This document shows positions 44,314 to 54,094 of a DNA stretch of 64,000 nt, piece by piece. The stretch is from Chromohalobacter sp. 11-W (lineage in GTDB: Bacteria; Pseudomonadota; Gammaproteobacteria; Pseudomonadales; Halomonadaceae), in assembly GCF_029889905.1 (NCBI RefSeq), contig NZ_JARANZ010000003.1, positions 1 to 64,000 of the forward strand. Direction: 5' to 3'. Below the pieces are notes generated by a model. It had not been told where the DNA came from, did no database searches, and was given only the letters and a program-made list of their open reading frames with translations. Positions within the stretch are counted from its first letter, which is position 1. Each line of letters starts with the position of its first letter. The translations under genes were made by a program, and so were the position numbers.

Positions 44314-45373
44314 GTTGGCCACCGATTCTGTCGGCCCGTCTCAGGGAGGCTTCTATCGCTCCCTGGTAGCGCGCCGCCAATTGATTCTCGCCGGGCTCAC
44401 CCTGGCGCTGGGCCTTAGCCTATGCGTCGATCTAGCCCTCGGGCCTGCGCGCTATGGACTGGGGGAAGTGATCACCGCCCTGCTGACGCCGGATGACGTC
44501 AGTCCGTCGGTCAAAGTGATCCTATGGGAAATTCGTATGCCGGTCGCGCTGATGGCGCTGGTGGTCGGTGCCAGCCTGTCGATCGCAGGTGCCCAGATGC
44601 AGACCATTCTCAGCAACCCGCTGGCCAGCCCCTTCACGCTGGGTATCTCGGCCGGCGCCAGCTTCGGCGCCGCCCTAGCGCTGGCCTTCGGCGTGTCGCT
44701 GGTGCCAGCGGCGGTCGATTACATCATCCCGATCAACGCCTTCGTGATGGCCATGCTGACCGCCGGCACCATTCACCTGTTGAGCATGCGCCGCGGGGTG
44801 ACCATCGAAACCATCGTGCTGCTGGGCATCGCCATGGTGTTCATCTTCAACTCACTGATGGCTTTGATTCAGTTTTTCGCCAGCCAGCAGGCGGTGTCGG
44901 CGGTGGTGTTCTGGACCATGGGCAGCCTGACCAAGGCAACCTGGCCCAAGTTGTGGATCGCCCTCGGTGTACTGGCCTTCATCCTGCCCCTGCTGGCGCG
45001 CCATGGCTGGGCGCTGACCGCCATGCGCCTGGGCGACGCCAAGGCCGAGAGCCTGGGCGTCAACCCCCGTGCGCTACGTCTAGAGGTGCTGGTGCTGGTC
45101 TCGCTGCTGGCCGCCATCTCGGTGGCTTTCGTCGGCACCATCGGTTTCATCGGCCTGGTGGGGCCGCATATCGCCCGCTTGCTACTCGGGGAAGATCAGC
45201 GCTTCTTCCTGCCTGGCTCGGCGCTCTGCGGCGCCCTGATCCTCTCCGTGGGTTCAGTGCTATCGAAGATCATCCTGCCCGGCACTATCATCCCCATTGG
45301 CATCATCACCTCACTGGTGGGCATTCCATTCTTCCTGTTCCTCGTGCTCAGCCACAAGAAGGCTTCATGGTAA
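44303..45373 (+). CDS. FecCD-family ABC transporter permease
   Basis: This inner-membrane permease of the iron/siderophore/cobalamin class has about ten hydrophobic segments in 356 residues. Family blocks include RMPVALMALVVGASLSIAGAQMQ..., beginning near residue 75, and GFIGLVGPHIAR near 280, the loop that contacts the ATPase. The start at 44303 overlaps the binding-protein gene and its end overlaps the ATPase gene by seven bases, so the three are co-translated. One permease gene implies a homodimer. Confidence 0.92.
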   Translation: MTAKLATDSVGPSQGGFYRSLVARRQLILAGLTLALGLSLCVDLALGPARYGLGEVITALLTPDDVSPSVKVILWEIRMPVALMALVVGASLSIAGAQMQTILSNPLASPFTLGISAGASFGAALALAFGVSLVPAAVDYIIPINAFVMAMLTAGTIHLLSMRRGVTIETIVLLGIAMVFIFNSLMALIQFFASQQAVSAVVFWTMGSLTKATWPKLWIALGVLAFILPLLARHGWALTAMRLGDAKAESLGVNPRALRLEVLVLVSLLAAISVAFVGTIGFIGLVGPHIARLLLGEDQRFFLPGSALCGALILSVGSVLSKIILPGTIIPIGIITSLVGIPFFLFLVLSHKKASW

Positions 45374-46116
45374 CGCTTACGCTCGACCACCTTTCGGCCC
45401 ACTACGGCCGGCGCCAGATCCTTTCAGAGGTCACCACGCCAGCTTTCGCCGGCGGCCAGATCGTATCCCTGCTAGGCCCCAATGCTGCCGGCAAATCGAC
45501 CCTCTTCCGGCGTATCCTCGGGCTGCTCAAGGGCGATGGCGAGGTCCGTATCGAGGGGGCCACCAGCGAACGCCCGGTGGCCTACATGCCCCAGGAAACC
45601 GGGGCCAGCGCGGTGCTGACGGTCTACGAATCGGTGCTTTTGGCACGCATGCAGGGGCGCAGCCTGAAAGTGCAGCCCGAGGACCTGCGTGAGGTTGACC
45701 GTGCCCTGAGTGAGTTGAGCATCGCTTCCCTAGGTGAGCGTGATATCGGCAACCTCAGCGGGGGCCAACGGCAGTTAGTGAGCGCCGCCCAGGCGCTGGT
45801 GCAGGACCCAGAGATCCTGCTGCTCGACGAGCCCACTTCGGCGCTGGATCTGCACCGCCAGATCAGCCTGCTCTCAATCCTGCAGCGGCTGGCCCGCGAG
45901 CGGGAGATGCTGATCATCGCCTCGCTGCATGACATAGGCCATGCGCTGCGCTTCACCGACCAGGCCATGGTGCTTGAAAGCGGCCAACTGGTGGCCTGCG
46001 GCACCACCGAGCAGGTGGTGACCCCGACACTGCTGCGCCACATTTTTCAGGTCGACGCCCGTATTGAGCCATGCTCGATGGGGCGCCCCCAGCTCATCGT
46101 CGAAGCAGCCGTTTAA
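45367..46116 (+). CDS. ABC transporter ATP-binding protein
   Basis: This is the cytoplasmic ATPase of the iron-type importer. The 249-residue protein has Walker A GPNAAGKST near residue 37, signature LSGGQRQ near 134, Walker B ILLLDEPTSALD near 155 and the H-loop SLHDIGHAL near 190. The ATG at 45367 overlaps the permease end. Its last 23 bases overlap, tail to tail, the end of the EamA transporter gene. Confidence 0.93.
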   Translation: MVTLTLDHLSAHYGRRQILSEVTTPAFAGGQIVSLLGPNAAGKSTLFRRILGLLKGDGEVRIEGATSERPVAYMPQETGASAVLTVYESVLLARMQGRSLKVQPEDLREVDRALSELSIASLGERDIGNLSGGQRQLVSAAQALVQDPEILLLDEPTSALDLHRQISLLSILQRLAREREMLIIASLHDIGHALRFTDQAMVLESGQLVACGTTEQVVTPTLLRHIFQVDARIEPCSMGRPQLIVEAAV

Positions 46117-46990
46117 ACCGCCCCTCGAATCCCGCAAGGACAGCACCGCCCAACACCAGCGGCAGAGCCATCAAAAAGCTGCTGGTGAGAGGCAGTCCGA
46201 ATATCCACAGATCCGCCAGCACCGGCCAGATCAGCGCCACATACTCGAACGGCGCCAGACGCGACACCTCAGCGTAGCGCAGCGCCAAGGTCATGCAGAT
46301 ATGTGCCGCGCCGCCAAACAGCCCCGACAGTACCAGCAAGCCAAGCGTCTCTCCCGATACGGCCACCCATCCCAGCGGCAGTGTCGCCAGGCCCGCCAGA
46401 GTCGTGACCATCACGAAGTAGAAGGCGATGGAGGCCGCCGTCTCGGTGCGCGAAATACGCCGCACGGTCATTAACGCCCCCGCCGTCAGCAAGGCCGCCA
46501 GGATGCCCAGCACATACCCAAGGACACGCCCACCCTCCTGAGGGCCCTGCAGGTCCGGCACCACCAGCACCGCCACCCCGCCAAGCACCAGCGCCAGTGC
46601 AGCCGCCCGGTGCAGGGAGAACCGCTCGCCGAGCAACAGTACACCACCCGCCGCCATGGCGACCGGCGATAGCTGTGCCAACAGCGTCGCTTCGGCCACC
46701 GGTAGCCTTGCCACGGCCGCGAAGGAGGCAAACATGGCCGCCGCCCCCAGCCCCGAGCGCACCAAGTGCCCGAGCGGGCGCCGCGTGGCCAGGGCCGCAG
46801 GGAACTGCCGACGCCATGCCATGAAGGCCACGATCGGCAGCAGCGCGAACAGAGAACGGAAGAAAACGGTCTGCCCCAACGGCACCTCGCTACTCACCGC
46901 CTTGACGCACACCATCATCCCGGTGAAGAGAATACCTGACAGCAGCCTGAGCAGGATGCCGGCCAGGGGCCGATCCGCGACATCGTCCAT
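46094..46990 (-). CDS. EamA/DMT family transporter
   Basis: This ten-helix drug/metabolite transporter superfamily protein of the inner membrane has 298 residues and two EamA repeats, each of five helices. Such proteins export amino acids or other small metabolites; the substrate here is unknown. AAGGA before ATG 46990 fixes the start. It overlaps the ABC ATPase gene by 23 bp at the 3' end, and a pair of TTATTCGAGTAA repeats stands just upstream. Confidence 0.85.
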   Translation of the reverse strand: MDDVADRPLAGILLRLLSGILFTGMMVCVKAVSSEVPLGQTVFFRSLFALLPIVAFMAWRRQFPAALATRRPLGHLVRSGLGAAAMFASFAAVARLPVAEATLLAQLSPVAMAAGGVLLLGERFSLHRAAALALVLGGVAVLVVPDLQGPQEGGRVLGYVLGILAALLTAGALMTVRRISRTETAASIAFYFVMVTTLAGLATLPLGWVAVSGETLGLLVLSGLFGGAAHICMTLALRYAEVSRLAPFEYVALIWPVLADLWIFGLPLTSSFLMALPLVLGGAVLAGFEGRFKRLLRR

Positions 46991-47006
46991 GAGTATCCTT
47001 GGAGTT

Positions 47007-47034
47007 TTATTCGAGTAACCGCTTATTCGAGTAA
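47007..47034. repeat. Tandem operator-like repeat upstream of the EamA gene
   Basis: TTATTCGAGTAA occurs twice (47007-47018 and 47023-47034), 16 bp apart start to start, beginning 17 bp before the EamA start codon. Each unit is a near palindrome (TTAnTCGAnTAA). This looks like a pair of regulator sites in the 5' region. Confidence 0.45.
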
Positions 47035-47167
47035 GACAGGGGCCCTTGATTGTGCTGTAGCCCGATCGCTCACCGGCGAGCGAGGCATCATGATACACAG
47101 GAATCGGGAATGATTCCCATCTTCAGATGGATTATGTAGCACCTGCTGAGCCAACGCCGGACACGAA

Positions 47168-47200
47168 AAGGCCCCGCCTCCTTACGGAGCGCGAGGCCTT
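47168..47200 (-). terminator. Terminator of dnaJ
   Basis: Read leftward, AAGGCCTCGCGCTCC pairs with GGAGGCGGGGCCTT (one mismatch or wobble in the middle) and is followed by TTTTCG, 25 bp after the dnaJ stop. Confidence 0.8.
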
Positions 47201-47224
47201 GATCGTTCGGGCAAGAAAGCCGTA

Positions 47225-48361
47225 TTACGGCTTCATGTCCTCGAAGAACTTCTTCACGCCGTCGAAGAAGCTCGACTTCTTTGGCGAGTGATGGCTGTTG
47301 CTGCCGTCCAGGCTTTCCTGGAAGCTACGCAGCAAGTCCTTCTGTTCCTCGCTCAAGTTGACCGGCGTCTCCACCACGACCTTGCACAACAGATCGCCAG
47401 GTGGGCCACCGCGAACCGGTTTGACGCCCTTGCCCTTGAGCCGGAACATCTTGCCGGTTTGCGTCTCCGGCGGGATCTTCAGCTTGACCCGACCGTCCAG
47501 GGTCGGCACTTCCAACTCGCCGCCCAGCGTCGCATCGATGAAGTTGATCGGTACGTCACACAAGAGGTGGCGACCGTCACGCTCGAAGATCGGGTGCGGC
47601 TTGATCGCCGCCTGTACGTAAAGGTCACCCGGCGGCCCACCGTTGAGCCCCGACTCACCTTCGTTGTTGAGACGAATCCGATCGCCGGTATCGACCCCAG
47701 CAGGGATCTTCACCGACAAGGTCCGCGTTTCGCGCACGCGCCCTTCACCATGACACTTGCGGCACGGCACCTTGATGCTCTGACCGGCGCCATGACAGGT
47801 CGGGCAGGTCTGCTGCACGGCGAAGAAGCCCTGCTGCATGCGCACCTGACCCTGACCGTGACAGGTCGGGCAAGTCTCCTTGCTGGAACCCGGCTCGGCG
47901 CCATCGCCATCGCAATGCTCACATGCGATGTGACGCGGCACGCGTATATCGACCGTGGTACCGGCAACGGCATCCTCGAGGTCGATCTCGAGGTTGTAGC
48001 GCAGATCGGCGCCACGCTGCGGCGCATTGGGGTTGCGACGACCGCCGCCCCCGAAGATATCGCCGAACACATCGCCGAAGATATCGCTGAATCCACCTGC
48101 ACCGGCGCCGCCACCGAAGCCACCGCCTCCCTGACCGTCAACGCCGGCATGGCCGAACTGATCATAGGCGGCACGTTTTTCTTCGTCGGCGAGGACTTCA
48201 TACGCCTCGGAAACCTCGCGGAACTTTTCCGCCGAGGTATCATCATCCGGGTTGCGATCCGGATGGTACTTCTGGGCGAGTCGACGGTAAGCCTTTTTGA
48301 TCTCTTTCTGATCGGCTCCCCGCTCGATGCCCAATACTTCGTAATAGTCACGCTTGGACAT
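47225..48361 (-). CDS. dnaJ: Chaperone protein DnaJ
   Basis: DnaJ stimulates DnaK ATP hydrolysis and delivers substrates. The 378-residue type I protein has the J domain with HPD (near residue 33), a Gly/Phe-rich linker (about 75-115), four CxxCxGxG zinc repeats ([32 protein letters not shown]) and the C-terminal substrate-binding domains. The 48361 ATG gives the usual [11 protein letters not shown] start. It lies 90 bp after dnaK. Confidence 0.98.
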   Translation of the reverse strand: MSKRDYYEVLGIERGADQKEIKKAYRRLAQKYHPDRNPDDDTSAEKFREVSEAYEVLADEEKRAAYDQFGHAGVDGQGGGGFGGGAGAGGFSDIFGDVFGDIFGGGGRRNPNAPQRGADLRYNLEIDLEDAVAGTTVDIRVPRHIACEHCDGDGAEPGSSKETCPTCHGQGQVRMQQGFFAVQQTCPTCHGAGQSIKVPCRKCHGEGRVRETRTLSVKIPAGVDTGDRIRLNNEGESGLNGGPPGDLYVQAAIKPHPIFERDGRHLLCDVPINFIDATLGGELEVPTLDGRVKLKIPPETQTGKMFRLKGKGVKPVRGGPPGDLLCKVVVETPVNLSEEQKDLLRSFQESLDGSNSHHSPKKSSFFDGVKKFFEDMKP

Positions 48362-48451
48362 GGATGGTCCGCCTCCGTGTCGGCGCTGCGCAAACAGCAA
48401 CGCGGGAGAGCATCCCCCGCGCTGCCGTCATGCGAGCATCAGACGTCGTGG

Positions 48452-50386
48452 TTACTGCTTTTTCTGGTCGTCGTTGACTTCCTCGTACTCGGCGTCAACC
48501 ACGTCGTCTTCTTTCTTCTGGGCGCCATCGTCGGCTTGCTGCTCGCCACCCTCGGCGCTTCCGTCGCCTTGTTCGGCGTACATCTTCTGCGCCAGGTTGC
48601 CGGAGGCTTCGGTCAGCGCGTCGAGCTTGGCCTGGATATGCTCCTGGTCGTCGCCCTTAGTGGCTTCCTCGAGTTCGCTGATCGCGGTCTCGATCTGCTC
48701 TTTCTCGCTGGCCTCGACCTTGTCGCCGGCTTCTTCGAGGGTCTTGCGCGCGGCATGAACCATGCCATCGGCCTGGTTACGCAGTTGCACCAGTTCCTCG
48801 AACTTCTTGTCCTCGGCCTCATGCGCCTCGGCGTCCTCGACCATCTGGTCGATCTCTTCGTCGGAAAGACCGCCGGAGGCCTTGATGACGATGGACTGTT
48901 CCTTGCCGGTAGCCTTGTCCTTGGCGGACACGTTGAGGATGCCGTTGGCGTCCAGATCGAAGGCGACTTCGATCTGCGGCACGCCACGCGGCGCCGGCGG
49001 AATGTCGGCCAGATCGAAACGACCCAGTGACTTGTTGCCGCTGGACTGCTTGCGCTCACCCTGCTGCACGTGAATGGTCACGGCAGTCTGGTTGTCATCC
49101 GCAGTCGAGAAGGTTTGAGTCTTCTTGGTCGGGATGGTGGTGTTCTTCTCTATCAGCGGCGTCATGACGCCACCCAGGGTTTCGATACCCAAGGTCAGCG
49201 GCGTGACGTCGAGCAGTAGCACGTCCTTGACGTCGCCGCCCAGTACGCCGCCCTGAATTGCCGCGCCTACGGCCACGGCTTCATCCGGATTGACGTCCTT
49301 GCGAGCGTCCTTGCCGAAGAACTCAGCGACCTTGGACTGCACCAGCGGCATGCGCGTCTGGCCGCCGACCAGAATCACATCGTCGATCTCGGACGCGGAC
49401 AGGCCGGCGTCGCTCAACGCGGTCTTGCACGGCCCCAGTGACTGCTTGACCAGCTCTTCGACCAGTGACTCGAGCTTGGCGCGGGTAATCTTGACGTTGA
49501 GGTGCTTGGGTCCGGTATTGTCCGCCGTGATGTACGGCAGATTGACCTCGGTCTGCTGAGCCGCGGACAGCTCGATCTTGGCCTTCTCGGCGGCTTCCTT
49601 GAGACGCTGCATGGCGAGGCTGTCGCCGGACAGGTCGATACCGGAATCGCTCTTGAACTGCTGCACGAGGTAGTCGATCAGCTTGAGGTCGAAGTCTTCG
49701 CCGCCCAGGAAGGTGTCGCCGTTGGTGGCCAGCACCTCGAACTGAGTCTCGCCATCGACATCGGCCACTTCGATGATGGAGATATCGAAAGTACCGCCGC
49801 CCAGGTCATAGACCGCGATGGTCTTGTCGCCACGCGCCTTGTCCATGCCATAGGCCAACGCCGCCGCGGTCGGCTCGTTGATGATGCGCTTGACCTCGAG
49901 ACCGGCGATGCGACCGGCATCCTTGGTGGCCTGACGCTGGCTGTCGTTGAAGTATGCCGGCACGGTGATCACCGCATCGGTGACTTCTTCACCGAGATAG
50001 TCCTCGGCGGTCTTCTTCATCTTCTTCAGTACTTCCGCACTGACCTGCGGCGGAGCCAACTTGCTGCCCTTGACCTCGACCCAGGCATCGCCATTGTCAG
50101 CCTCGGTGATGGTATACGGCACCATCTTGATGTCTTTCTGGACGACATCGTCCTTGAACTTACGGCCGATCAAGCGCTTGATCGCGTACAGCGTGTTACT
50201 CGGGTTGGTCACGGCCTGGCGCTTGGCGGCCTGCCCGACCAGCGTCTCACCATCGTCGGTGTAGGCGATGATGGAGGGCGTGGTGCGTGTGCCTTCCGCG
50301 TTTTCGATCACCTTCGCGTCGCCGCCGTCAAGGATGGCAACACAGGAGTTGGTGGTCCCCAAATCAATACCGATGATGCGTCCCAT
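48452..50386 (-). CDS. dnaK: Chaperone protein DnaK (Hsp70)
   Basis: DnaK is the ATP-dependent Hsp70 that folds nascent and stressed proteins and restrains sigma32. The 644-residue protein opens [15 protein letters not shown], has the ATPase signatures ([11 protein letters not shown] near 195; [11 protein letters not shown] near 338), the substrate-binding beta domain, and an acidic lid ending in [20 protein letters not shown] precedes the ATG. A sigma32-type promoter stands in the grpE-dnaK gap. Confidence 0.98.
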   Translation of the reverse strand: MGRIIGIDLGTTNSCVAILDGGDAKVIENAEGTRTTPSIIAYTDDGETLVGQAAKRQAVTNPSNTLYAIKRLIGRKFKDDVVQKDIKMVPYTITEADNGDAWVEVKGSKLAPPQVSAEVLKKMKKTAEDYLGEEVTDAVITVPAYFNDSQRQATKDAGRIAGLEVKRIINEPTAAALAYGMDKARGDKTIAVYDLGGGTFDISIIEVADVDGETQFEVLATNGDTFLGGEDFDLKLIDYLVQQFKSDSGIDLSGDSLAMQRLKEAAEKAKIELSAAQQTEVNLPYITADNTGPKHLNVKITRAKLESLVEELVKQSLGPCKTALSDAGLSASEIDDVILVGGQTRMPLVQSKVAEFFGKDARKDVNPDEAVAVGAAIQGGVLGGDVKDVLLLDVTPLTLGIETLGGVMTPLIEKNTTIPTKKTQTFSTADDNQTAVTIHVQQGERKQSSGNKSLGRFDLADIPPAPRGVPQIEVAFDLDANGILNVSAKDKATGKEQSIVIKASGGLSDEEIDQMVEDAEAHEAEDKKFEELVQLRNQADGMVHAARKTLEEAGDKVEASEKEQIETAISELEEATKGDDQEHIQAKLDALTEASGNLAQKMYAEQGDGSAEGGEQQADDGAQKKEDDVVDAEYEEVNDDQKKQ

Positions 50387-50456
50387 TGGAATACCTCAAA
50401 ATCGTTGCTTGACTGTTTCGTGTTCGTCGGCGGCATTGCCGCCTCGTTGTTCGTCT

Positions 50457-50485
50457 ATTTGGGGGGTGGGGTAACACCTTTCAAG
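50457..50485 (-). promoter_or_regulatory. Sigma32-type heat-shock promoter of dnaK
   Basis: On the minus strand CTTGAAA (50479-50485), a 14-bp spacer and CCCCAAAT (50457-50464) match the heat-shock consensus, about 70 bp before the dnaK start. It would allow dnaKJ expression independent of grpE. Confidence 0.7.
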
Positions 50486-50516
50486 GGTGTCGGCGTCACA
50501 TCCATCCCCTGCCACA

Positions 50517-51149
50517 TCAATTGGCGGCTTGGCTGACGACTACCATCGCCGGACGTACCAGGCGTCCATTCAACAGATACCCTTTCTGCATGACCTCGAT
50601 CACGGTATTGGGCTCAACCTCAGGGTTGGGCACCATGGTCATGGCTTCATGCACTTGCGGGTCGAACGGCTCGCCTTGCGGATCGACGGCTTCCACGCCG
50701 AACTTGTTAAGCACATCGAGCTGCAGCTTCAGGGTCATCGAAACCCCTTCGCGATGCACCTCGCTAGCGCCTTCCTGCATCGACTCCAATGCCTTTTCCA
50801 GGCTGTCGATTACCGGCAGCAGTTCCTTGACGAATTTTTCCAAGGCGAACTTGCGTGCCTTCTCGACATCTTGCTCCGCGCGGCGACGCACGTTCTGCGC
50901 TTCAGCGGCGGCGCGCGCCGCCTGATCCTTGGACTCCGCCAAGGCTTGCTCCAGCTCTTCGACACGCACAGCCAGCGCGTCGGCTTCCGGGTTTTCGAGC
51001 GCCTCGGCATCGGCTTCGCTGGCCTCGACATCCTCGACGACGCCTTCGAGTTCGGCATCGTCTCCGGTGGTATCGTCCGGTTGGGGTTCGGCATCGCGCT
51101 CGGCGCGAGCCAGCTCTTCCTCGGTCGGGGTCTGCGGGTCTTTGGCCAT
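50517..51149 (-). CDS. grpE: Nucleotide exchange factor GrpE
   Basis: GrpE exchanges ADP for ATP on DnaK and serves as a thermosensor. The 210-residue protein has a very acidic N-terminal arm (about 1-60), a long coiled coil (60-130) and the C-terminal beta domain with [19 protein letters not shown] and [19 protein letters not shown]. The acidic arm is longer than in E. coli. It is divergent from recN. Confidence 0.97.
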   Translation of the reverse strand: MAKDPQTPTEEELARAERDAEPQPDDTTGDDAELEGVVEDVEASEADAEALENPEADALAVRVEELEQALAESKDQAARAAAEAQNVRRRAEQDVEKARKFALEKFVKELLPVIDSLEKALESMQEGASEVHREGVSMTLKLQLDVLNKFGVEAVDPQGEPFDPQVHEAMTMVPNPEVEPNTVIEVMQKGYLLNGRLVRPAMVVVSQAAN

Positions 51150-51207
51150 GAGTTTCTCCTGACAGCTGGCGCGGCCCGAAGCCGCATCTAATAAGCGATT
51201 GCCTCCT

Positions 51208-51235
51208 ATATGGGGATGCGATGAACGATCTCAAG
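51208..51235 (-). promoter_or_regulatory. Sigma32-type heat-shock promoter of grpE
   Basis: On the minus strand CTTGAGA (51229-51235), a 13-bp spacer and CCCCATAT (51208-51215) are nearly the heat-shock consensus, about 50 bp before the grpE start codon. Confidence 0.8.
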
Positions 51236-51334
51236 CCATCCATATCGCTTGCGATGACTGGCAATTGAAGCCCTCACCCAACTACTGTATAAACACACAG
51301 AGATCAGCTTCGTTTCCGACGCCCGGAGGTTTTC

Positions 51335-53008
51335 ATGCTGATACAGCTTGCCATTCGCGACTACGCCATCGTCGAGCGCCTCGACCTAGATCTGCACGAC
51401 GGTATGACAGCCATCACCGGTGAAACCGGCGCCGGCAAATCGATCATGCTTGGCGCTTTGGGGTTATGCCTGGGAGAGCGCGCCGACGTGGGCAGCGTGC
51501 GCCACGGCTGCGAACGCGCAGATATCAGTGCGCGCTTCGATATCGCCCGGCTCGCCGAGGCCCGCGCCTGGCTCGCCGAGCGCGAACTACCACAAGACGA
51601 ATGCTTGCTACGGCGTGTCGTCACCGCCTCTGGGCGCTCCAAGGCCTGGATCAACGGCCAACCGGTCACGGTGAGCGACCTGAGAGCGCTCGGCGAGCGC
51701 CTCATCGAGGTCCATAGCCAACACGCCCATCAAGCACTCTTGCGCGAAGAAACTCATCTGCGCCTGCTCGACACCTATGCCGGCCAGACCGAGGCCGTCG
51801 CGACCCTCGGCGAGCACTTTCATCATTGGCGCGCACGCCGCCGTCGATTGCGCGATCTGCAAGAGAGTGGCGATGAAGTGCAGGCACGGCGTCAGCTACT
51901 GCGTTACCAGGTCGAGGAGCTGGATCAACTGGCGCTCGCCGAAGGCGAACTGGAGACGCTGGAGGACGAGCAGACCCAACTGGCCAATCTTGAGGAAGTC
52001 CTGGGTGACGCGCAGTTCGCCGCCGACTGCTGCGACCAAGACGAGCACGGCGCGCTGTCATTACTGCATCACGCCAACGCCCGCCTGGGGAACGCCCCTG
52101 AAAAGACCCAACGCCAGCTTGCAGACGCCCTGGCCATGCTGGGCGAAGCGCAGATCCAGATCGAGGAAGCAGCACGCGAACTACATCGCTTCGTCGACAC
52201 CACCGAGCTCGATCCCCAACGCCTGACGGAAGTCGATGCCCGCCTCGGCGAAGTGCATCGCATCGCACGTAAGCATCATGTCATGCCCGAAGAACTGCGC
52301 GACCTGCATCAGCGCCTGAGCGACGAACTGGCGAGTCTCGAAGGTGGGGAACATGACCTGGAGGCACTCGCCGAGGAAGTGGAGCAGGCCCGCGACACCT
52401 ACAGGCAGCAGGCACGGGCGATCGGCGAGGCACGCCTCGAAGCGGCGCGCGACTTCGGCGAAGCCGTTCAGGCGCAACTGGCCTTCCTGGGATTGGGCAA
52501 AGCGACCTTCGAGGTTGCCATTGCACCGCGCGAGACGCCCCAGGCCGAAGGGCTCGACCAGGTACGCTTCATGATCAGCGCCAACCCCGGCCAGCCGTCA
52601 CGCCCACTGAGCAAGGTTGCCTCGGGCGGCGAGCTGTCGCGCATCAGCCTGGCGATCCAAGTCGTTGCCGCGCAGCATAGCAGCGTCCCCAGCATGGTCT
52701 TCGACGAAGTCGATGTCGGCGTTTCCGGCGCCATCGCGGAAATCGTCGGCCAGCTACTGCGGCGCCTCGGGTCACAGGGGCAAATCTTGACCGTGACGCA
52801 CCTGCCGCAAGTCGCAGCCCAGGCACACCATCATCTGCATATCGAAAAGCGTGCCGAACACGACACGACCCTGACACACATGGCACTGCTCGACGACGCC
52901 GGGCGCGTACGCGAACTGGCCCGCATGCTTGGTGGCGTCAAACTATCCGATCGTACACTGGCGCACGCTCGCGAAATGCTCGATGCCAGCCAATACGCCC
53001 AGCATTGA
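51335..53008 (+). CDS. recN: DNA repair protein RecN
   Basis: RecN is an SMC-like ATPase that acts early in double-strand break repair. The 557-residue protein has the N-terminal half of the ATPase with ITGETGAGKSIML (near residue 28), a central coiled coil with many Glu/Gln/Arg residues, and the C-terminal half with SGGELSRISLA and the Walker B VFDEVDVGVSG. GGAGG precedes the ATG. No clear LexA box was found upstream. It is divergent from grpE and convergent with fur. Confidence 0.96.
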   Translation: MLIQLAIRDYAIVERLDLDLHDGMTAITGETGAGKSIMLGALGLCLGERADVGSVRHGCERADISARFDIARLAEARAWLAERELPQDECLLRRVVTASGRSKAWINGQPVTVSDLRALGERLIEVHSQHAHQALLREETHLRLLDTYAGQTEAVATLGEHFHHWRARRRRLRDLQESGDEVQARRQLLRYQVEELDQLALAEGELETLEDEQTQLANLEEVLGDAQFAADCCDQDEHGALSLLHHANARLGNAPEKTQRQLADALAMLGEAQIQIEEAARELHRFVDTTELDPQRLTEVDARLGEVHRIARKHHVMPEELRDLHQRLSDELASLEGGEHDLEALAEEVEQARDTYRQQARAIGEARLEAARDFGEAVQAQLAFLGLGKATFEVAIAPRETPQAEGLDQVRFMISANPGQPSRPLSKVASGGELSRISLAIQVVAAQHSSVPSMVFDEVDVGVSGAIAEIVGQLLRRLGSQGQILTVTHLPQVAAQAHHHLHIEKRAEHDTTLTHMALLDDAGRVRELARMLGGVKLSDRTLAHAREMLDASQYAQH

Positions 53009-53060
53009 GCTAACCTGGCTCCAGCTTTATAGCCGTCCTTGACGACGAGGGGTACGAAAC

Positions 53061-53091
53061 GACGAAACCGGCCATGAAGGCCGGTTTCGTC
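53061..53091. terminator. Hairpin between recN and fur
   Basis: A perfect 13-bp stem GACGAAACCGGCC/GGCCGGTTTCGTC with an ATGAA loop lies between the convergent genes. T-runs are poor on both strands, so termination strength is uncertain. Confidence 0.6.
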
Positions 53092-53115
53092 ATCGGTGTA
53101 CGCTAATTGCTCAGG

Positions 53116-53568
53116 CTACTTCTTGCCAGGCCCAGAGCCTTCTTGACGCGTCACGCTAGAACCCTTGGGGCGTACATACAACACCAGAGCGTGATCGACG
53201 AGCTCGAAGCCGTGCTCCTCGGCAATCTCGCGTTGACGACGCTCGATAGTGTCATCAAAGAATTCGATAATCTCGCCGCTTTCCAAGCACACCATATGAT
53301 CATGGTGCTCTTCCTGCGACAATTCGAACACGGCATGCCCGCCATCGAAATTGTGACGAATCACCAGCCCCGCCGTCTCGAACTGGGTCAAGACACGATA
53401 CACGGTTGCTAGACCGACATCGTCACCGGCGTCGAGCAGAGCTTTGTAGACATCTTCGGCGCTCAGATGGTGTTGGTCCTGCGTACTTTCGAGAATTTGC
53501 AGGATCTTGACACGCGGCAAGGTGACTTTTAGCCCCGCCTTGCGCAGTTCATGGTTCTGATCGGCCAT
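53116..53568 (-). CDS. fur: Ferric uptake regulator Fur
   Basis: Fur is the Fe(II)-sensing repressor of iron uptake. The 150-residue protein has the winged helix (GLKVTLPRVKILQIL; GLATVYRVLTQFETAGLV) and the metal-binding HHDHMVCLESGEIIEF. Only the first cysteine of the structural CxxC of E. coli Fur is present, as I recall for Pseudomonas Fur as well. It is the obvious candidate to control the iron importer at 43-46 kb, although no Fur box was visible there. Divergent from bamE across 78 bp. Confidence 0.96.
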   Translation of the reverse strand: MADQNHELRKAGLKVTLPRVKILQILESTQDQHHLSAEDVYKALLDAGDDVGLATVYRVLTQFETAGLVIRHNFDGGHAVFELSQEEHHDHMVCLESGEIIEFFDDTIERRQREIAEEHGFELVDHALVLYVRPKGSSVTRQEGSGPGKK

Positions 53569-53646
53569 GGTTGCGGTTGCTCTTCGCAGTATCGTGGTAG
53601 GTCAGGTATGATCAATCCAGGCAACGATAGTGAATGATAGGCGCAA

Positions 53647-54078
53647 ATGCAAAACTTGATTAAAACAGTCACCTTTTCCGTCGCCCTGGCACTCGTCAGC
53701 GGGTGCAGCTACGTCGGCGTTTACAAACGCGACCTGGCGCAGGGCAATCTCATCACCAAGGACATGGTCTCGCAACTCGAGACTGGCATGACCAAGGAGC
53801 AGGTACGCTATGTAATGGGCAGCCCCTTGCTGCAAGGCCCGTTCGATGAAAATCGCTGGGACTACGTCTTTTATCTCGACGAGGCCTATGCCGATGTGGA
53901 AGAAAAGCGCGTGACGCTGACCTTCCAGAACGACAAGCTGACCGACATCGAGCGTGAGGGCAACATTGAGGACAATGTCGAACTCTCGACGCAAAGCGGC
54001 CCCGGCCCGGCGGTGGAAGGTACTGGATCAGGCGACGGCTCCCCTGCAGCGGGACCCAGCTACGCACCGGAAGAGTAG
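53647..54078 (+). CDS. bamE: Outer membrane assembly lipoprotein BamE
   Basis: BamE is a small lipoprotein of the BAM complex that inserts beta-barrel proteins into the outer membrane. The 143-residue protein has a lipoprotein signal ending LVSGC (lipidated Cys20), the SmpA/OmlA core (MTKEQVRYVMGSPLLQGPFDENRW begins near 50; WDYVFYL), and an unconserved Gly/Ser/Pro-rich C-terminal tail of about 35 residues. The fur-bamE divergent pair is conserved in pseudomonads (omlA-fur). Confidence 0.94.
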   Translation: MQNLIKTVTFSVALALVSGCSYVGVYKRDLAQGNLITKDMVSQLETGMTKEQVRYVMGSPLLQGPFDENRWDYVFYLDEAYADVEEKRVTLTFQNDKLTDIEREGNIEDNVELSTQSGPGPAVEGTGSGDGSPAAGPSYAPEE

Positions 54079-54094
54079 ACACGTCGCGCCTTGC

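Noticed and set aside
44117-46116. Very long frames extending the permease and ATPase genes upstream
   Set aside because: The extensions are shadows of the preceding genes; starts at 44303 and 45367 give normal family N-termini.
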